Shown here: in pieces, positions 59,861-64,000 of the stretch | Layout of the letters: each line of letters begins with the position of its first letter | Position numbering within the stretch: the first letter of the stretch is position 1 | Assembly (NCBI RefSeq): GCF_037176765.1 | Contig: NC_090025.1 | Span: 900,052-964,051, forward strand | Source: Anolis sagrei | Taxonomy: Eukaryota; Chordata; Lepidosauria; Squamata; Anolidae | DNA length: 64,000 nucleotides | Reading direction: 5' to 3' | Notes under the pieces: model-generated | What the model was told of the DNA's origin: nothing | Seen by the model: only the letters and a program-made list of their open reading frames with translations | The model's database searches: none | Made by a program: the position numbers and the translations under genes

Positions 59861-60475
59861 TCTGGATGGTCATCTGTTGGGGGTGCTTTGATTGTACTTT
59901 GCTTGCATGGCAGAAAGAAGGGGGTTGAATGAGATGGCCTCTGGGGTTGCTCCTATTATTGTTGTTGTTGTTGTTGCAAAGGTTGGGTGGCCATCTGCTG
60001 GGGGTGCTTCAATTGTGCTTTGCCTGCATGGCAGAATAAAGGAGGTTGGACTGGATGGCCCCCAGGGGTTTCTCGTATTACTATTACTACTACTACCACT
60101 ACTACTATTATCGTTGTTGTTGTTGTTATTGCAAAGGCTGGGTGGCCATCTGTTGGGGGTGCTTCAATTGTGCTTTGCCTGCATGACAGAATAAAGGAGG
60201 TTGGACTGGATGGCCCCAAGGGTTTCTCCTATTACCATCATCATCATCATCGTTGTTATTATTGCTGTTGTTATTGCAAAAGTGGATGGCCATCTGTTTT
60301 GGGTGCTTTAATTGTGGTTTTTCTGCATGGCAGAATAAAGGGGGTTGGACTGGATGGTTGGACTGGCCCCGAGGGTTTCTCCTATTACCATCATCATCAT
60401 CATCACCATCATCCTCATCGTTGTTGTTATTGCTGTTGTTATTGCAAAAGCTGGGTGGCCATCTGTTGGGGGTGC
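59861..60475 (+). repeat. Five tandem CR1-like 3' ends linked by trinucleotide repeats
   Basis: Units start GGCTGGGTGGCCATCTGTTG, continue GGGGTGCTTCAATTGTGCTT, GCCTGCATGGCAGAATAAAG, GTTGGACTGGATGGCCCC, AGGGTTTCTCCTATTAC, and end in TAC/ATC/GTT runs leading to TTGCAAAAG. Starts lie near 59862, 59980, 60135, 60283 and 60447 (periods of about 118-164 bp, varying with repeat length). Frames with His or Tyr runs are artefacts. Confidence 0.9.
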
Positions 60476-60499
60476 TTCGGTTGTGCTTTGCTTGTATGG

Positions 60500-61440
60500 C
60501 CGCCCTTGGCGGCCAGCAGCCACAACGCGGCCCCGAGGTCTCTCCACCCCCAGTCTCTGGCCCCTTGGAGTGCCTCTGGTGTTGCCGCAAGAAGGTCCTC
60601 CCTTGTGCATCATGTGGAAGAAGGGCTCAGGTCGCATTGCAGCAGGTGGTCAGTGGTTTGCTCTTCTCTGCACTCGCATGTCGTGGACTCCACCTTGTGG
60701 CCCCATTTCTTGAGGTTGGCTCTGCATCTCGTGGTGCCAGAGCGCAGTCTGTTCAGCGCCTTCCAAGTTGCCCAGTCCTCTGTGTGCCCAGGGGGGAGTC
60801 TCTCATTTGGTATCAGCCATTGGTTGAGGTGCTGGGTTTGAGCCTGCCACTTTTGGACTCTCACTTGCTGAGGTGTTCCAGCGAGTATCTCTGTAGATCT
60901 TAGAAAACTATGTCTAGATTTAAGTCGTTGGCGTGCTGGCTGATACCCAAACAGGGGATGAGCTGGAGATGCCTCTGCCTTGGTCCTTCCACTATTGGCT
61001 GCTACTTCTTGGCGGATGTCAGGTGGGGCAATACCGGCTAAGCAGTGTAATTTCTCCAGTGGTGTAGGGCGCAGACACCCCGTGATAATGCGGCATGTCT
61101 CATTCAGAGCCACATCCACTGTTTTAGCGTGGTGAGATGTGTTCCACACTGGGCATGCATACTCAGCAGCAGAGTAGCACAGCGCAAGGGCAGATGTCTT
61201 CACTGTGTCTGGTTGTGATCCCCAGGTTCTGCCAGTCAGCTTTCGTATGATATTGTTTCTAGCACCCACTTTTTGCTTGATGTTCAGGCAGTGCTTCTTG
61301 TAGGTCAGAGCATGGTCCAAAGTGACTCCCGGGGATTTGGGTGTGTTGCAATGCTCCAGTGGGATTCCTTCCCAGGTGATCCTCAGAGCTCGGGATGCTT
61401 GTTTGGTACAAACTGGGTGTTTGTTTGATTCACCTCTGCT
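60500..61440 (-). mobile_element. Jockey-like LINE, C-terminal part (copy 3, best preserved)
   Basis: The minus strand is open from RALRITWEGIPLEHCNTPKS and PGVTLDHALTYKKHCLNIKQ through KLTGRTWGSQPDTVKTSALA, LCYSAAEYACPVWNTSHHAK, HPLFGYQPARQRLKSRHSFL and NLKKWGHKVESTTCECREEQ to TTDHLLQCDLSP. This shows the family's thumb/connection region that is missing in the other two copies. It starts beside the TTTGTTTGATTCACCTCTGC segment shared with 35.4 kb. Confidence 0.82.
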
Positions 61441-61464
61441 TGAATACTGGCAGAGCCATGGCAA

Positions 61465-61610
61465 CGTGAAAGGAGGCTCCTTCTTTGGAGGATTTGAAGC
61501 AGAGGCTGGATGGCCACCAGACAGGGGTGCTTTGAAGGCAATTCCCCTGCTTCTTGGACTGGATGGACCACCAGATCTCTTCCAACTCGAGGGTTCTATG
61601 ATTCTAAGAG
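61465..61610 (+). mobile_element. CR1 LINE 3' end, short
   Basis: GGAGGCTCCTTCTTTGGAGG through GAGGCTGGATGGCCACC and GGACTGGATGGACCACCAGA to GGTTCTATGATTCTAAGA. It lacks the upstream ORF part. Confidence 0.85.
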
Positions 61611-61834
61611 CTGTAGTTCGGAGAGGCCCCAGCACTCCTTGCCAGAGAAGGTTCTAATCTAGACCTTGCAAAACTATAACTGGCTGCCCCTCTTCTGTAG
61701 CCTTGAGCCATTGCAGTTCAGATTAGTCCAAAGTGTGTTATTCAAACAGTATAGATGCAGCTGGGAGGAAACCTTGGAATATTGATGGGGGATCTGGGAG
61801 ATCTAGCAAGCATGGCAGCGTGCATGTTTTGAAT
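61611..61834. other. MITE-like remnant, no gene recognised
   Basis: GCTGTAGTTCGGAGAGGCCC, CTTGCCAGAGAAGGTTCTAA and AAAACTATAACTGGCTGCCC resemble the old MITE text near 41.43 and 46.2 kb. Nothing else is visible. Confidence 0.4.
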
Positions 61835-62630
61835 TCATAGAATCATAGAATCAAAGAGTTGGAAGAGACCTCATGGGCCATCCAGTCCAACCCCCTGCCA
61901 AGCAGGAATATTGCATTCAAATCACCCCTGACAGATGGCCATCCAGCCTCTGTTTAAAAGCTTCCATAGAAGGAGCCTCCACCACATTCCCTCCGGGGCA
62001 GAGAGTTCCACTGCTGAACGGCTCTCACAGTCAGGAAGTTCTTCCTCATGTTCAGATGGAATCTCCTCTCTTGTAGTTTGAAGCCATTCTTCCATTGCGT
62101 CCTAGTCTCCAGGGAAGCAGAAAGGAAGCTTGCTCACTCCTCCCTGTGGCTTCCTCTCACATATCTATACATGGCCCTCATCATATCTCCTCTCAGCCTT
62201 CTCTTCTTCAGGCTAAACATGCCCAGCTCCTTTAGCCGCTCCTCATAGGGCTTGTTCTCCAGACCCTTGATCAGCTCCCTCCTCCCTGTGGCTTCCTCTC
62301 ACATATTTATACATGGCTCTCATCATATCTCCTCTCAGCCTTCTCTTCTTCAGGCTAAACATGCCCAGCTCCTTTAGCCGCTCCTCATAGGGCTTGTTCT
62401 CCAGACCCTTGATCAGCTCCCTCCTCCCTGTGGCTTCCTCTCACATATTTATACATGGCCCTCATCATATCTCCTCTCAGCCTTCTCTTCTTCAAGCGAA
62501 ACATGCCCAGCTCCTTAAGCCGCTCCTCATAGGGCTTGTTCTCCAGACCTTTTATCATTTTAGTCGCTCTCCTCTGGACACATTCCAGCTTGTCAATATC
62601 TCTCTTGAATTGTGGTGCCCAGAATTATCT
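61835..62630 (-). mobile_element. CR1 LINE 3' part with a three-unit copy of the satellite segment
   Basis: Octamers at the left are followed on the minus strand by the normal tail and [15 protein letters not shown] text. The GCTCCCTCC...CCTTGATC segment then appears three times, with junctions CCTTGATCAGCTCCCTCC near 62270 and 62412. CR1 resumes with [20 protein letters not shown] neighbours and ends at about 62625 ([12 protein letters not shown]). Confidence 0.93.
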
Positions 62631-63177
62631 CTGGCCTGTTCCCTGGCAGTCCTTGAATGCAGACCGCAAATAATTGAGATTTGGGGAGGTTTTATCAGTC
62701 GGTTTCTCAGTTAGAAAAGCAACAAAAAGCGAGGCAAGCAAGACTTTGCCCACTGCAAATGGCAACAGAAAGCAAGAGAGGCCTTTGGCTTCCGTTCAAG
62801 GCCTTTGGCTTCTGTTCAAGATGGAAGGCTGCACTCTCTTTCTTTCTTTCTTTCTTTCTTTCCTTCTTTCTCTCTCTTTTTGCAGGGCTGGAAAAGGGGG
62901 AGTTTGGGGTGAAACCCAGTCCTCCTCCTCCTCCTCCTCCTCCTGCGGTTCCCTGCCCTTTGATCCCACAGATGGAAATTATAATCTCTGCTCGCTTTGG
63001 CCTTTTTACATCATCAGAAACAAAATACTTTCACTTCCAGTGAAGAGTGAGGAGTCGGGAGGGAGGGAGAGGAAGGAAACCCTCTGCAAGGGATGCAGAG
63101 AGAAAACCAAAATATGGAAGAAGGGGAAACGATTGGGGCAATTCCTCGACCTCCTTTCTCTCTCTTGCTTTCAAATG
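62631..63177. other. Unassigned sequence with (TTTC)n and (TCC)n runs
   Basis: The TTTC repeat is at 62838-62872 and the TCC run at 62921-62943. The intervening text has no transposon signature or supported exon. A GGCCTTTGGCTTCCGTTCAA / GGCCTTTGGCTTCTGTTCAA short tandem repeat lies at 62780-62820. Confidence 0.45.
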
Positions 63178-63425
63178 CTCCATCTGAACATTAGGAAGAA
63201 CTTCCTGACTGTGAGAGCCGTTCAGCAGTGGAACTCTCTGCCCCGGAGGGAGTGTGGTGGAGGCTCCTTCTTTGGAAGCTTTTAAGCAGAGGCTGGATGG
63301 CCATCTGTCAGGGGTGATTTGAATGCAATATTCCTGCTTCTTGGCAGAATGGGGTTGGACTGGATGGCCCAGGAGGTCTCTTCCAACTCTTTGATTCTAG
63401 GATTCTATGATTCTATGATTCTATT
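63178..63425 (+). mobile_element. CR1 LINE 3' end
   Basis: It encodes [20 protein letters not shown] then PRRECGGGSFFGSF, with the 3' UTR and GATTCTATGATTCTATGATT octamers to about 63425. Confidence 0.93.
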
Positions 63426-63480
63426 TCAATGCAGACGTCCCTCTGTATCCGCGGGTTCACCTAAATCAGAGGCACCACTT

Positions 63481-63485
63481 TCATA

Positions 63486-63523
<38 letters not shown>

Positions 63524-64000
63524 TAAATAATAACACTTTATTTGTACCCCGCTACCATCTCCCCTGAGCTGCTGAGCTTATTGATCGAAAGGTCGCAGGT
63601 TCGATTCCGGGGAGGGGTGTGAGCTTCCGCTGTCAGCCCTAGCTTCTGCCAACCTAGCAGTTCGAAAACATGCAAATGTGAGTAGATCAATAGGTACCGC
63701 TCCGGCGGGAAGGAAACGGCGCTCCATGCAGTCATGCCTATGGCCACATGACCTTGGAGGTGTCTACGGACAACGCCGGCTCTTCGGCTTAGAAATGGAG
63801 ATGAGCACCAGAGTCCCAGAGTCAGACATGACTGGACTTAATGTCAGGGGACTACCTTTACCTTTACCTTACCATCTCCCCAAGGGACTCGGTGCGGCTT
63901 ACATGAGGCCGAGCCCAAACACAACAACACAAGCAATAACAACAACAATACAATCAATTAAAAAAACGTAGACAATAAAATACACAACATTATCAATAAG
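63481..64000 (-). repeat. (TAA)n and L2-type 3' tail, split by a SINE
   Basis: A TAA run (63487-63535) and CACTTTATTTGTACCCCGCT lead into the SINE. After it the tail resumes as ACCATCTCCCCAAGGGACTC and GGTGCGGCTTACATGAGGCC. It runs off the window. Confidence 0.75.
63565..63869 (+). mobile_element. tRNA-headed SINE (Sauria type), 305 bp, 12-bp TSD
   Basis: Flanked by the exact duplication TACCATCTCCCC (63553-63564 and 63870-63881). The head has an A-box-like TGAGCTGCTGAGCTTATTGA and a perfect RNA polymerase III B box GGTTCGATTCC (63598-63608). The body includes GGAAACGGCGCTCCATGCAG and the tail CATGACTGGACTTAATGTCA with ACTACCTTTACCTTTACC. The tail type is mobilised by BovB-like LINEs, which are present in this window. 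The copy looks whole. Confidence 0.93.

Noticed and set aside
60500-60900. Plus-strand frame GVAARRSSLVHH... repeated at 3.5 and 13.2 kb as a possible conserved protein
   Set aside because: It is the antisense of the jockey-like LINE C-terminus (NLKKWGHKVESTTCEC), which is the real coding strand.
59987-60903. 284-codon frame with Tyr and His runs
   Set aside because: It crosses the trinucleotide-linked CR1-tail array and then runs antisense through the jockey-like LINE.
63565-63640. A functional tRNA gene, because of the perfect B box
   Set aside because: It does not fold as a full tRNA in my reading, and it is the head of a 305-bp SINE with target duplications.

Overview
This is vertebrate nuclear DNA, almost certainly from a squamate reptile (a lizard is most likely). 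I reach that from its repeats. There are many CR1 LINEs ending in the ATTCTATG octamer repeat, L2-clade LINEs with a PPRxLRSS...LWNSLP C-terminus, BovB/RTE LINEs, an R4-clade LINE, Penelope-like elements (PLEs) with a GIY-YIG domain, a tRNA-headed SINE of the Sauria type with a precise 12-bp target duplication, and a 5S rRNA-derived SINE. hAT MITEs with 8-bp target duplications, mariner ends and a Helitron complete the set. I recognise no intact host protein-coding gene. The only host gene sequence I can name is a processed peroxiredoxin pseudogene (3.8-4.3 kb, minus strand).

Layout. 0-9.5 kb: BovB and L2 pieces, two hAT elements with large internal palindromes, a jockey-like LINE tail, the peroxiredoxin pseudogene, a palindromic mini-PLE inside a CR1, an L2 copy with an open C-terminal frame, and two inverted copies of an LTR-like fossil. 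9.5-26 kb: a CR1-dominated mosaic, with a BovB copy interrupted by three other LINEs at 11.5-14 kb, a hAT MITE carrying a 210-bp TTTTA repeat, an LTR fossil, and R4 pieces in two orientations. 26-38 kb: a Helitron (27.1-29.9 kb) containing a 1.9-kb palindromic PLE, then a 5'-truncated LINE with antisense U2 snRNA at its 5' junction, an unclassified LTR-like block, and a second inverted PLE with a hAT MITE inside it. 38-47 kb: BovB, L2, a PLE with reverse transcriptase and 12-bp target duplications, a 1.75-kb CR1-like tandem array, and a 670-bp polypyrimidine tract. 47.4-53.2 kb: the two ends of a mariner family bracket BovB, L2, PLE and CR1 debris, including a 3.1-kb satellite made from an internal CR1 segment. 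53-64 kb: palindromic MITEs, an array of Helitron internal repeats, a CR1-tail array linked by trinucleotide repeats, a jockey-like LINE, a second small copy of the CR1 satellite junction, and the two SINEs.

The main theme is repeats acting as raw material. Pieces of CR1, Helitron and PLE have become tandem arrays or palindromes here. The most notable are: the CR1-derived satellite with a 6-monomer (843-bp) higher-order repeat and its sister locus with the same internal breakpoint; recurrent head-to-head PLE insertions, some only about 200 bp long, that carry a hammerhead-like core; and the antisense U2 piece placed exactly between a LINE 5' end and its target duplication. All calls come from reading the sequence. 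No database search was possible, and boundaries without a target duplication are good to about 10-30 bp.
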